A stretch of DNA of 49,882 nt. Source: WGOA01 sp964429745. Lineage in GTDB: Bacteria > Bacteroidota > Bacteroidia > Chitinophagales > BACL12. Each line of letters opens with the position of its first letter. Position 1 is the stretch's first letter. This document shows, piece by piece, positions 34,376 through 42,300 of the stretch. A program made the position numbers and the translations under genes. The stretch spans positions 1 through 49,882 of the forward strand of contig CAYSDI010000016.1 in assembly GCA_964429745.1 (NCBI GenBank), written 5' to 3'. The notes under the pieces were generated by a model, which saw nothing but the letters and a program-made list of their open reading frames with translations, made no database searches and had not been told where the DNA came from.

Positions 34376-35062
34376 TTATTGCCCCAGGCTTTCCAGATAC
34401 TCCAGGCCAAAGTCGCGAAGGTTTTGTACGGCTGCGGGCAAGTCCCAGTGCTCGCGGTTGCGGCGCTCCACCCGATTGGAGATGGCGCGCACTTCTGCAA
34501 AAGCCTGTTTCTCGCATATGCAAGTGTAGAACACCGCAGCGCCTTCCATGGTTTCCACATCGGCGTCATAGCGGGTTGCGCAACGGGCGATGGAGCTTTC
34601 ATCTCCGTGGACGGTGTTGACGGTCACGCCTGTGGCGCGGGGTAGATGGGCCAAAGGGCCGATGCCGGGATCAAGGGCATTGGCGAGTTTGCCGTCCAGG
34701 TAGGGGAATTCCTGCCGGTCAGCCAGCCCCAATTGAAAGAGGTCAAGGAAGTTTGGACCGTCTTCTGCGCCCAAATCACCGAACACTTCTACGGTGACGT
34801 GGCATACGTCACCTAAAGTAAAACGGCCTGGATAAGCTCCGGCTACCCCGAGATTCAACACCAGATCAAAGTAGCGCTGGGCCAGGCGCCTACCCAGACG
34901 GTAGGCTGTTGCTGTCATTCCCACCCCGGTCAAGAGCACTTCCACCCGGTTTCCCGCCACAAACCCTTCGGCATTGCCGGACCGGGAACCCGGAGCCAGG
35001 CGGAGGCGTTCTACCAGCGGGCGAATTTCAGCAGCGGTAGCTGCCACGAGCAGGATGTCCAT
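34376..35062 (-). CDS. mqnB: futalosine hydrolase
   Basis: MqnB hydrolyses futalosine, releasing hypoxanthine, in menaquinone synthesis. The 228-residue product starts MDILLVAATAAEIRPLVERL and has the nucleoside-phosphorylase-like features NLGVAGAYPGRFTLGDVCHV and ADVETMEGAAVFYTCI (the Glu that binds ribose). It is related to MTA/SAH nucleosidases; adjacency to mqnD favours futalosine. The frame continues upstream to 35194, but the conserved Met sets the start at 35062. It is first of the mqnB-mqnD pair and diverges from the queD-like gene. Confidence 0.9.
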   Translation of the reverse strand: MDILLVAATAAEIRPLVERLRLAPGSRSGNAEGFVAGNRVEVLLTGVGMTATAYRLGRRLAQRYFDLVLNLGVAGAYPGRFTLGDVCHVTVEVFGDLGAEDGPNFLDLFQLGLADRQEFPYLDGKLANALDPGIGPLAHLPRATGVTVNTVHGDESSIARCATRYDADVETMEGAAVFYTCICEKQAFAEVRAISNRVERRNREHWDLPAAVQNLRDFGLEYLESLGQ

Positions 35063-35122
35063 GGAAAGGGTTGGAGGCCAGGATTGACCGACTAGACGGG
35101 AAGACGGCCTTGACCGGCAGTG

Positions 35123-35150
35123 TTGACAGGTGCCAAAATACTTAACTTTA
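35123..35150 (+). promoter_or_regulatory. promoter of the queD-like gene
   Basis: TTG at 35123-35125, a 17-base spacer, then TAACTTTA at 35143-35150, one base off TAnnTTTG. The ATG follows at 35199, giving a leader of roughly 40 bases. Confidence 0.45.
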
Positions 35151-35198
35151 GCGGGCTGCCGGATTGAGCAGCTATCCGGGATATCGTTTTGCACTACT

Positions 35199-35606
35199 AT
35201 GGTTTACCTGACCCGAAAAGAGCATTTCAACGCCGCGCACCGGCTTTACGTGCCCCACTGGCCGGCGGAACAAAACGAAACGGTCTTTGGCCCTTGTGCC
35301 AACGCCAATTTCCACGGGCATAATTTTGATCTGTACGTCACGGTCAAGGGAGAGCCCGATCCGGATACCGGATTCATTCTCAACGCCAAGGAACTTGGGC
35401 GCCTTATGCGAGAGCACATCGTCGCGCGATTTGACCATAAAAATCTGAATCTTGATGTAGACGACTTTGCTGGTCGTCAACCTTCTACGGAAAACTTTGT
35501 TAAGGTGATCTGGAAGCGGTTGGAGCCGCACCTGCCCCCGGGAACGCTGTTTCGGGTCAGGTTATTCGAGACCGAAAACATCTACGCAGATTATTTCGGC
35601 GATTAA
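35199..35606 (+). CDS. queD: 6-pyruvoyl/6-carboxytetrahydropterin synthase family protein
   Basis: The 135-residue product starts MVYLTRKEHFNAAHRL with zinc-ligand H14, then CANANFHGHNF with C33, H39 and H41, and ends with the family Glu in RLFETENIYADYF. QueD makes 6-carboxytetrahydropterin for queuosine and preQ0; the PTPS branch makes pyruvoyl-tetrahydropterin for biopterin. The Cys-to-HGH spacing is longer than in E. coli QueD, so the exact product is not certain. folE follows after 43 bp and supplies the dihydroneopterin triphosphate substrate. Confidence 0.85.
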   Translation: MVYLTRKEHFNAAHRLYVPHWPAEQNETVFGPCANANFHGHNFDLYVTVKGEPDPDTGFILNAKELGRLMREHIVARFDHKNLNLDVDDFAGRQPSTENFVKVIWKRLEPHLPPGTLFRVRLFETENIYADYFGD

Positions 35607-35649
35607 TGGTTTTAGGACCTATTGTTCACCCGATCATTTTTTCCATCGA

Positions 35650-36306
35650 ATGCGCATCAAGGACATTATCCCCAGGGACATCACTAGCTCATCGAGCATG
35701 GAGGACAACCCCAACTACCAAAAGCAGGAGATTTTCTCAGGCGAAACCACCGATGCCCTGACCGGCATGTACCAGGGTATTCTGGAGCGGCTTGGCGAAG
35801 ACGTCACGCGCGAAGGGCTTCAGAAGACCCCGCAGCGGGTGGCCAAGGCCATGCAGTTCATCACTCAAGGCTACGAAATGGACGCCCACGCTATCGTTCG
35901 CGGGGCGATGTTCAAAGAAAGTGCCAGCGAGATGGTGCTGGTCAAAGACATTGAGTTGTACTCGCTGTGTGAACACCACATGCTTCCTTTTTACGGCAAG
36001 GCGCACGTGGCTTACATCCCCAACGGCCGCATCGTGGGCTTAAGCAAAATTGCCCGCGTGGTGGATGTGTACGCGCGTCGCTTGCAAGTTCAGGAACGCC
36101 TTACGCACCAGATCCTGGACTGCCTGAAAGAAACCCTGGACCCGCTCGGCGTCGCAGTGGTGATTGAAGCTAAACACCTGTGCATGATGATGCGCGGGGT
36201 GCAAAAGCAGAATTCCACCACTACCACCTCGGCGTTTACCGGCCAGTTCAAGGACCATGCAACGCGCAGCGAGTTTATCAGCCTGATTTCGGCCAAACTG
36301 AGTTAA
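35650..36306 (+). CDS. folE: GTP cyclohydrolase I
   Basis: FolE converts GTP to 7,8-dihydroneopterin triphosphate for folate, queuosine and related pterins. The 218-residue product has zinc ligands C107 and H110 in SLCEHHMLPFYGKAH and C178 in HLCMMMRGVQKQ. The GLSKIARVVDVYARRLQVQE block is intact. The first 30 residues are a polar extension (MRIKDIIPRDITSSSS) and an internal Met at about residue 17 could also start translation. It is the second gene of a pair with the queD-like gene. Confidence 0.96.
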   Translation: MRIKDIIPRDITSSSSMEDNPNYQKQEIFSGETTDALTGMYQGILERLGEDVTREGLQKTPQRVAKAMQFITQGYEMDAHAIVRGAMFKESASEMVLVKDIELYSLCEHHMLPFYGKAHVAYIPNGRIVGLSKIARVVDVYARRLQVQERLTHQILDCLKETLDPLGVAVVIEAKHLCMMMRGVQKQNSTTTTSAFTGQFKDHATRSEFISLISAKLS

Positions 36307-36327
36307 GCTTCGGCGTTTCCCGGGGCG

Positions 36328-37581
36328 TTAAGCGCCTTGTTCGGCAAGCGCCTGGTCCAAATCAGCGATAATGTCCCGGGCATTCTCAATGCCCACAGCA
36401 ATGCGCACCAGACCATCGGTGATGCCCGCTGCCAACCGCTCTTCGCGGGGCACGGGCAAGTGCGTCATGGTAGCGGGATGTTGCACCAGGGTGTCCGGTG
36501 TACCCAGGGTGGTGGCCAGGGTGCAAACGCGCACCCGATCCATCAGCCGGATGCCCGCCGCCAGTCCGCCTTTCAGTTCTACGCTCATCATGGCGCCGAA
36601 GTCGCGCATTTGGCGCGCCGCCACGGCGTGATACGGGTGCTCCGGCAGCCCGATGTAAAACACCTTTTCCACCGCTTCATGCCCTTGCAGGAAAGCAGCC
36701 ACCTGGTGGGCATTGGCGCAATGACGCTCCATGCGCAGTTCCAATGTTTTTAATCCGCTTAAAAGCAACCAGGCGTCGAAGGGGCTGGGGGAAGCGCCCA
36801 TCAACTTGAGCTGCTGAAAGATCGCGCCGTCCATCCAGTCGCGGCGGGTGCTGACCACGGCACCGCCCAAGGCCGACCCATGACCGTTCAGAAACTTGGT
36901 GGTGGAATGAACCACCACATCAGCCCCAAGTGCCAGCGGTTGCTGCAGCCAGGGCGTGGCAAATGTGTTGTCCACCACTAAGGGCAAGTTCAGGCTGGTC
37001 GACCATGCCGAAAGTGCCCGTAAATCGGCACAGTACAACATGGGATTAGAAGGCGTTTCTGCGTAAACGAGGGCAATTTCCGGGTGCTTGCTTATGGCTT
37101 CATCCAATTCATCCGTGCGGTTCAGGTCAGCGCGCACCCTTTTGATGCCCCAGGGCTCCAAAATGTGGCGCAGCAATTCATCCGTGCCACCGTACAGTTG
37201 GGGTTGTGTTAAGATAGCCTGGCCAGGTTTGAGCAAACCCATGAGCGCCGCTGAGATGGCCGCCATGCCGGACCCAAACAGCCGCGCTGTGGCCTCCAGG
37301 CCGGTCCCCAGCGTCTCCAGATCGGCGATGGCTCGCGCCGCGCCTTCCGCAGTGGGGTTGTTCCAACGGCCGTAGATGTACCCGGCGTTGCGATCTTCGA
37401 ACAAGCGCATGGCGGCTGCCGTGTCCGGAAACGCAAAAGCGGAAGTGGGGTAAATGGCTTCGCGGTGCGGGTGAATGGCCTTGTCGTCAATGTGCCGGTT
37501 GCGGACGCATGCCGTGCCGAACCCATGTGTGGAAGCGGGGACAGGGTCTTGCTCGTCAGAAGGGCGATTCGTGTGGTCCAT
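36328..37581 (-). CDS. trans-sulfuration family PLP enzyme (Cys/Met metabolism)
   Basis: The enzyme belongs to the cystathionine gamma-synthase / gamma-lyase / methionine gamma-lyase group. Features are YIYGRWNNPTAEGAARAIADLE, ARLFGSGMAAISAAL, YAETPSNPMLY, VVDNTFATPWLQQPLALGAD and the PLP lysine in HSTTKFLNGHG. From the ATG at 37581 (MDHTNRPSD) it has 417 residues, normal for the family; another ATG seven codons upstream at 37602 is possible. I cannot choose between synthase and lyase from sequence alone. It stands alone, divergent from the DinB gene. Confidence 0.88.
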   Translation of the reverse strand: MDHTNRPSDEQDPVPASTHGFGTACVRNRHIDDKAIHPHREAIYPTSAFAFPDTAAAMRLFEDRNAGYIYGRWNNPTAEGAARAIADLETLGTGLEATARLFGSGMAAISAALMGLLKPGQAILTQPQLYGGTDELLRHILEPWGIKRVRADLNRTDELDEAISKHPEIALVYAETPSNPMLYCADLRALSAWSTSLNLPLVVDNTFATPWLQQPLALGADVVVHSTTKFLNGHGSALGGAVVSTRRDWMDGAIFQQLKLMGASPSPFDAWLLLSGLKTLELRMERHCANAHQVAAFLQGHEAVEKVFYIGLPEHPYHAVAARQMRDFGAMMSVELKGGLAAGIRLMDRVRVCTLATTLGTPDTLVQHPATMTHLPVPREERLAAGITDGLVRIAVGIENARDIIADLDQALAEQGA

Positions 37582-37695
37582 GGTCTTGGGATTTGCATCC
37601 ACCCAACGGCTGCGCTTTGTTGGCAGGAGTATGGGCGGAAGAGTTGCGGCCGCGTGAAATTCCGCTTATTTTACCGCACACCCAATCAACCCCCT

Positions 37696-38202
37696 ATGTT
37701 GGACTTATCCGCGCTTGTTTCGTATAACGTCTGGGCAAATGCGCTCTTGCTCGATCTGATGCCGCAGCACCCGGAAGAAGACCTGGACGAAGAGCGGGTC
37801 AGCAGTTTCCCGAGCTTGCGCAAGACCTGGTTCCATCTTTGGGATGCAGAAAGCATCTGGCTCAAACGCCTGCAGGGCCATTCGCCCGACAGCTGGCCGA
37901 GCAAAGACCTGGGTCCTGATTTCTCGGATTTCGGTCCGTACTTGTTGCAAACCTCCACAGAATTGCGCGATTTTGTGGCCGCGCAGACGGTTTCCTGGGC
38001 CGGAGTGGCCTGCTCTTATCGCACGTTGAACCAGGAGGGGCATAACACACCTAATGGTGTGGTGGTGCAGCACGTGGTTAACCACAGTTCTTACCACCGC
38101 GGTCAGCTCATTACGTTGATGCGCCAGGTGGGCTGGACGGATTTGCCGTCAACCGATTTGATGCGTTGGTACCGCAAGGAATACTCCGTTTCCCGGCAAT
38201 AA
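37696..38202 (+). CDS. DinB family protein
   Basis: The 168-residue four-helix-bundle protein starts MLDLSALVSYNVWANALLLDLM. The metal-binding His triad is visible: H in TWFHLWDAESIWLKRL and two in QHVVNHSSYHRGQLITLMRQ. DinB-family proteins include DNA-damage-induced proteins and thiol S-transferases; the function here is unknown. The open frame extends upstream to 37465 but the ATG at 37696 starts at the domain. Confidence 0.87.
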   Translation: MLDLSALVSYNVWANALLLDLMPQHPEEDLDEERVSSFPSLRKTWFHLWDAESIWLKRLQGHSPDSWPSKDLGPDFSDFGPYLLQTSTELRDFVAAQTVSWAGVACSYRTLNQEGHNTPNGVVVQHVVNHSSYHRGQLITLMRQVGWTDLPSTDLMRWYRKEYSVSRQ

Positions 38203-38236
38203 GTGGTTCGAAGGGGGGCTGTGCGCCAGGCAATTG

Positions 38237-39916
38237 TTACCAGGAAACCCGGGCAAAACGTCGCTGACCAGTATCGGCCTGCTTTTCCAGCAGGTAAAGT
38301 CCAGGAGTGAGTCCGTAGGGTACGCTGAGCCGTTCCCCTTGAGTTTGAACAAGCACCTGCCCGCTCAAATCATACAGGGTTAAACGGATGCCGGTTTGGT
38401 CTGGCCAATGCCAGCCAGAGGCTTCGCGAAGCGGAGGGGCCATGCTGCCCAAATCGGGCAAATCCGGTACCAGAATAGAAGGCCGCGAGGGGGTGGCTGT
38501 GCTCCAATCCGACATGACATACCCACAGCGGGCGCGAACCTGCCACCGCAGGGTACCTTCTGCGCTGAGGCCGGTGACATCGATGTTGTCGGACTCGGTG
38601 AAAAAGTTGCGCATCAATCGGGTACCGGATTCTACCCTTACTTGGTACTCTTCGCCGTTCTCTGGTCCGATCCAATACAAGCCGGTGGAATTATCTTCAA
38701 GCGGAATGTTGCGAAGATTGCTGGGCTTGTTGCAGGTGCAGACTTCATCGTTCATGCACAACTGGAATATCTGGGAGAATTGCTGACCTTCGTATAATAC
38801 TTTTGTCGTCCAAACCCCAAATTGCGGGCTGCGGTTAATTTTTAGTTGAGCAATTTCGTAACCGGCGGCACCAGAATTGGTAACAGCTCTTTCCCATTGC
38901 TTGTAAAGCGTGCCATCCGGTTTGAGAATGCGGATGCTCAATTTCTGACCAATTTTGGGATCGCGCAGGTAAATACCCAGGTAGATGTCTTCCCCTGCGT
39001 AGAATTGATTACGGATGTTCGGTGTCTCTTCGGAGGACGTGCCACAAGACCCCAAAACCGGCAGGGCATCGTGAAAAATCAATTTGTTCACTGTGCTCAC
39101 CTGGTAGGCTTCTTGTTCCGCCCACCACGATTCCAGGTTTACGTCGTTGCAGGTTCCGTTGAAAGGGTCCACCCCTGAACCATCAGCATCGCGCACTTCA
39201 AAATGAAGATGTGGTCCCGTTGAATTGCCTGAGGAACCGACTATGCCCAGTAATTCGCCGGTAAACACGGCATCACCGGGTCCTTTTGTGGTTAAGGAGC
39301 CAGACTTAAGGTGCCCATACCAAGCCACGGAACCATCGGCGTGTTGGATGTAAACGGCGTTCCAGGACGCGCCGCTGCCATCGCAAACGCGGTCATAGTT
39401 TCCATTTTCTTTGTATACGATAATTCCAGGTGCTGCAGCGACCACTTCAGCCCAATTGCTGTCCATGGCCATCCAGGCAAAGGGCCAAGGAAAAAAATCC
39501 GTGCCGGTATGCGCGTTGTAAGTCCGGGTTCCGCAGGCGTAATCCTGCCTTCCGGCAAAGGCGTTGTGATCAACCAGGCTGGAAATGGCGGCAAGGTTAA
39601 AATAGTTTGCGTCGCGTTTTGCGCGAATGGGCGTTAAAAACTTAGGATGGGAAACTCGGGTGGCTGGACTGATGGGCAGCCGTCCATCTGCTTCTAAAAT
39701 CCCAATTTCTGTTTGAATGCGCTGCGCAATGCGCGCCTGCTCGGCAGTGTCCAGGCAAGGCGTTGTAGGATCGATATCGGGAGCTAAACCAGACCAAAAT
39801 GCCTGGGCATGTAATTTTGCAGGCCACAGCAGAAGAATGCTGGACAGCAGCAATGCGTTTAAAAGCGGATTTGCCTTTGTAATACGTGTACGGTAATGCA
39901 AGAGATGGCGCAACAT
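38237..39916 (-). CDS. secreted M23 metallopeptidase with fibronectin-like and C-terminal sorting-like domain
   Basis: The 559-residue product has a long signal peptide (ending LHAQ, about 38), then an M23 LytM domain with HTGTDFF and GPHLHFEV as zinc and catalytic motifs and AWYGHLKSGSL before them. A beta-rich middle and a fibronectin-III-like region (SNLRNIPLEDNSTGLYWIG, LRWQVRARCG) follow. The last 60 residues (IRLTLYDLSGQVLVQTQG ... GLYLLEKQ) look like a T9SS C-terminal domain. M23 enzymes cut peptidoglycan peptides or glycine-rich proteins. It converges with the DinB gene. Confidence 0.88.
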   Translation of the reverse strand: MLRHLLHYRTRITKANPLLNALLLSSILLLWPAKLHAQAFWSGLAPDIDPTTPCLDTAEQARIAQRIQTEIGILEADGRLPISPATRVSHPKFLTPIRAKRDANYFNLAAISSLVDHNAFAGRQDYACGTRTYNAHTGTDFFPWPFAWMAMDSNWAEVVAAAPGIIVYKENGNYDRVCDGSGASWNAVYIQHADGSVAWYGHLKSGSLTTKGPGDAVFTGELLGIVGSSGNSTGPHLHFEVRDADGSGVDPFNGTCNDVNLESWWAEQEAYQVSTVNKLIFHDALPVLGSCGTSSEETPNIRNQFYAGEDIYLGIYLRDPKIGQKLSIRILKPDGTLYKQWERAVTNSGAAGYEIAQLKINRSPQFGVWTTKVLYEGQQFSQIFQLCMNDEVCTCNKPSNLRNIPLEDNSTGLYWIGPENGEEYQVRVESGTRLMRNFFTESDNIDVTGLSAEGTLRWQVRARCGYVMSDWSTATPSRPSILVPDLPDLGSMAPPLREASGWHWPDQTGIRLTLYDLSGQVLVQTQGERLSVPYGLTPGLYLLEKQADTGQRRFARVSW

Positions 39917-40059
39917 GGGCAGAACAGAAAACTTCTGTTCTGAGCAAGGTAGCCTGTTACCCGCTTTGGGTCAGGACTGAACCGGGCAGATTGTGACGAT
40001 ACTTAAAGGGCTAACCAAATTGCCCAGGAGAGGCTTTAGTTTGTATAAAATCTTGTAAA

Positions 40060-41163
40060 TCAATGAAATAGCAAGCGCTTATCAGCTCTTTGGAGCAAGC
40101 CTGAACCGCTGTCCCAAACCTGGACGCCGTTAACCCAGGTTTGGCGCACCTGCCCCTTGAACTGCCGGCCTTCAAGCGGAGACCATCCACAGCGGTAGAG
40201 CAATCGGTCTTTTCTCACGGTCCATTCCACATCGGCATCCAATAGGAAAAAGTCTGCGAAGTAGCCTTCGCGGAGGTAACCGCGTTCTCTCATGTGGAAA
40301 CAATCCGCGACGCCATGGCTCATCTTTTGGGCCAGAAAGGGCAAATCCCAGTCCTCTTCGTCGGCCACGGCCAGCATGATGTTCAAGCTGTGTGGCACCA
40401 ACGGCAAGCCGGCTGGGGCGTTAAAATAGGTGCCTGCTTTTTCCTCGGCAGTATGGGGTGCGTGATCGGTGGCGATAACATCCCGCCGCCCTTCCACCAG
40501 ACCAGCGCGCAACTGCGGTTTATGCCGGGCATCTTTGATGGCTGGATTGCACTTGATTTTGCTGCCCAATTCTGCATAGTCGGAGGCATCGAAAAACAGG
40601 TAATGCACTCAGGCCTCTGCAGTAATGCGTTTCCCGGCCAGATAACCTGGTTCAAAGAGTACCAATTCTTCAGCGGTGGAAATGTGCAGAACGTGTAAGC
40701 GAGTATTGTGCATGCGCGCCAGGTTTACAGCGTAACTGCTTGAAAGCCAACAAGCCATTTCATCGCGGGTGTGCGGATGCTCAGCGAACGGTACCGCTTC
40801 GCCATAGCGCTGCCGGAATTGTTCCGAGCGCTCGCGAACGCGCTTTTCATCTTCGCAGTGCAGGGCAATCAGCGATGGCGGCTTGGCGTTTGGCATATCC
40901 ATGAAGCAGGTAACCCCACCGGCTGCCGCCACCGTTGACTCCGTGGCAATGCAGGCTTTGTGCGTCAGGCCGGGTTCCCGAAAATGCACCTGATCATGGA
41001 TGATGCCAGGCATGAGGCAGCAACCGGCTGCGTCAATCTCTCGGGCTTCCGTGGTCGTTACGTGTGCGCCAAACTGCTCAATGCGGTCACCGTTTATCAG
41101 CACATCGCCTTCAATGATGCGGCCTTCGTTAACGAATCGGGCGTTTAGAATGACGGTTCGCAT
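40060..41163 (-). pseudogene. pyrC: dihydroorotase, interrupted and internally deleted
   Basis: Read across an in-frame TGA at 40609-40611 this strand encodes a Bacteroidota-type class I dihydroorotase (third step of pyrimidine synthesis). Recognised parts are DQVHFREPGLTHKA (zinc His pair), CFMDMPNAKP, LIALHCEDE, LHVLHISTAEE, KRITAEA, then after the stop VHYLFF, KCNPAIK, VIATDHAPHT and YRCGWSPLEGR. The stop stands where homologues have Cys (ITAE-C-VHH). Between MPNAKP and SLIALHCED about 75-80 residues usual in the family are missing, including the region holding an active-site metal-ligand Asp. Two lesions argue for a pseudogene. A GTG follows the stop directly, so two fragments could be made. 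Confidence 0.82.
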
Positions 41164-41240
41164 AGGGCACTTAGTTTGCGTGGGTTTGCAATGGGATTGC
41201 GCGCGAATTACGCGTGAATTACATGTGGATTGCGCGCGAT

Positions 41241-42227
41241 TTACAAAAAGCAGTTCAGGCTGCGCGCCAGGTCCAGAATGGCCGGGCTGACCTCCTGGTT
41301 GTGCTTAATGGCTTGTTCAAAGGGTGTAAAGACCAGATCCATGTTTTGAATACCGGCCATGCAGCCGCGCTCGCCTTGAAGCAGACCTTTTACGGCACCG
41401 ACTCCAACCCGGGTAGCCAGGACCCGGTCGGCGCAGGAGGGAGCCCCCCCGCGCTGGATATGCCCAATGATGGTGACGCGGGTATCGTATTTGTTAAACT
41501 TTTCTTTGACCTTTCGGGCCACTTCCATCGCCCCCCCCTGGTCGTCGCCTTCCGCTACCACGACAATGCTGGAGCTGTGCGTTACGTGCCCATTGTCCAG
41601 GTGGCGGATGAGCGCATCCACATCAGTTTTGTTTTCCGGGATGAGGATGGCTTCGGCCCCGCCGGCAATACCGGCGTTGATGGCGATAAATCCTGCATCC
41701 CGCCCCATGACTTCGACAAAAAACAGCCGGTTGTGAGAGGCGGCAGTATCCCGGATCTTGTCAATGGCTTCCATGGCGGTATTGAGCGCCGTGTCGTAAC
41801 CGATCGTATAATCGGTTCCGTAAAGGTCGTTGTCAATGGTACCAGCCGTACCAACAATAGGAATATCGTATTCTTCTCCAAAGATTTTGGCCCCGGTAAA
41901 GGTGCCGTCGCCGCCGATTACCACCAGCGCATCAATGCTGGCTCCCATGAGCTTCGCATGGGCTACCGCGCGCCATTCGGGGTCGTGAAAGCGCGGGCTT
42001 CGGGCTGTTTTTAGGATGGTTCCACCGCGCTGGATGATGTTGCTGACATCGTGGTGGAGCATGGGCCGAAAAAGCCCTTCGATCATTCCTTCGTATCCGC
42101 TTTGGATGCCGACGGCTTCGCAACCGCTGGCGAGCGTCGAACGGACAACGGCGCGGATACAGGCGTTCATGCCGGGCGAATCGCCTCCAGACGTGAGCAC
42201 TCCGATTTTCTTTATACTTGCAGCCAT
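41241..42227 (-). CDS. pfkA: 6-phosphofructokinase
   Basis: PfkA phosphorylates fructose 6-phosphate in glycolysis. From the ATG at 42227 the 328-residue product begins MAASIKKIGVLTSGGDSPGM (ATP-binding GGDSPG), with IGGDGTFTGAK, GTIDNDLYGTDYTIGYDTA containing the catalytic Asp, EVMGRDAGFIA and GHIQRGGAPSCADR. The motif reads GTAGTIDND where most members have a Pro in place of the first Ala (GVPGTIDND), a mild variation. It lies upstream of the broken dihydroorotase on the same strand with a 77-bp gap. Confidence 0.95.
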   Translation of the reverse strand: MAASIKKIGVLTSGGDSPGMNACIRAVVRSTLASGCEAVGIQSGYEGMIEGLFRPMLHHDVSNIIQRGGTILKTARSPRFHDPEWRAVAHAKLMGASIDALVVIGGDGTFTGAKIFGEEYDIPIVGTAGTIDNDLYGTDYTIGYDTALNTAMEAIDKIRDTAASHNRLFFVEVMGRDAGFIAINAGIAGGAEAILIPENKTDVDALIRHLDNGHVTHSSSIVVVAEGDDQGGAMEVARKVKEKFNKYDTRVTIIGHIQRGGAPSCADRVLATRVGVGAVKGLLQGERGCMAGIQNMDLVFTPFEQAIKHNQEVSPAILDLARSLNCFL

Positions 42228-42300
42228 GCTGGTAGATTCTTGTTTGCGCAACGGTCCGCGTTTTTTGCGATTTTCCGGGGCGCCCTAAGGTACTAAAAAC

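Noticed and set aside
40609..40611. Selenocysteine codon in dihydroorotase
   Set aside because: Attractive because TGA replaces a Cys, but a second lesion in the same gene and the lack of a convincing hairpin make decay the simpler reading.
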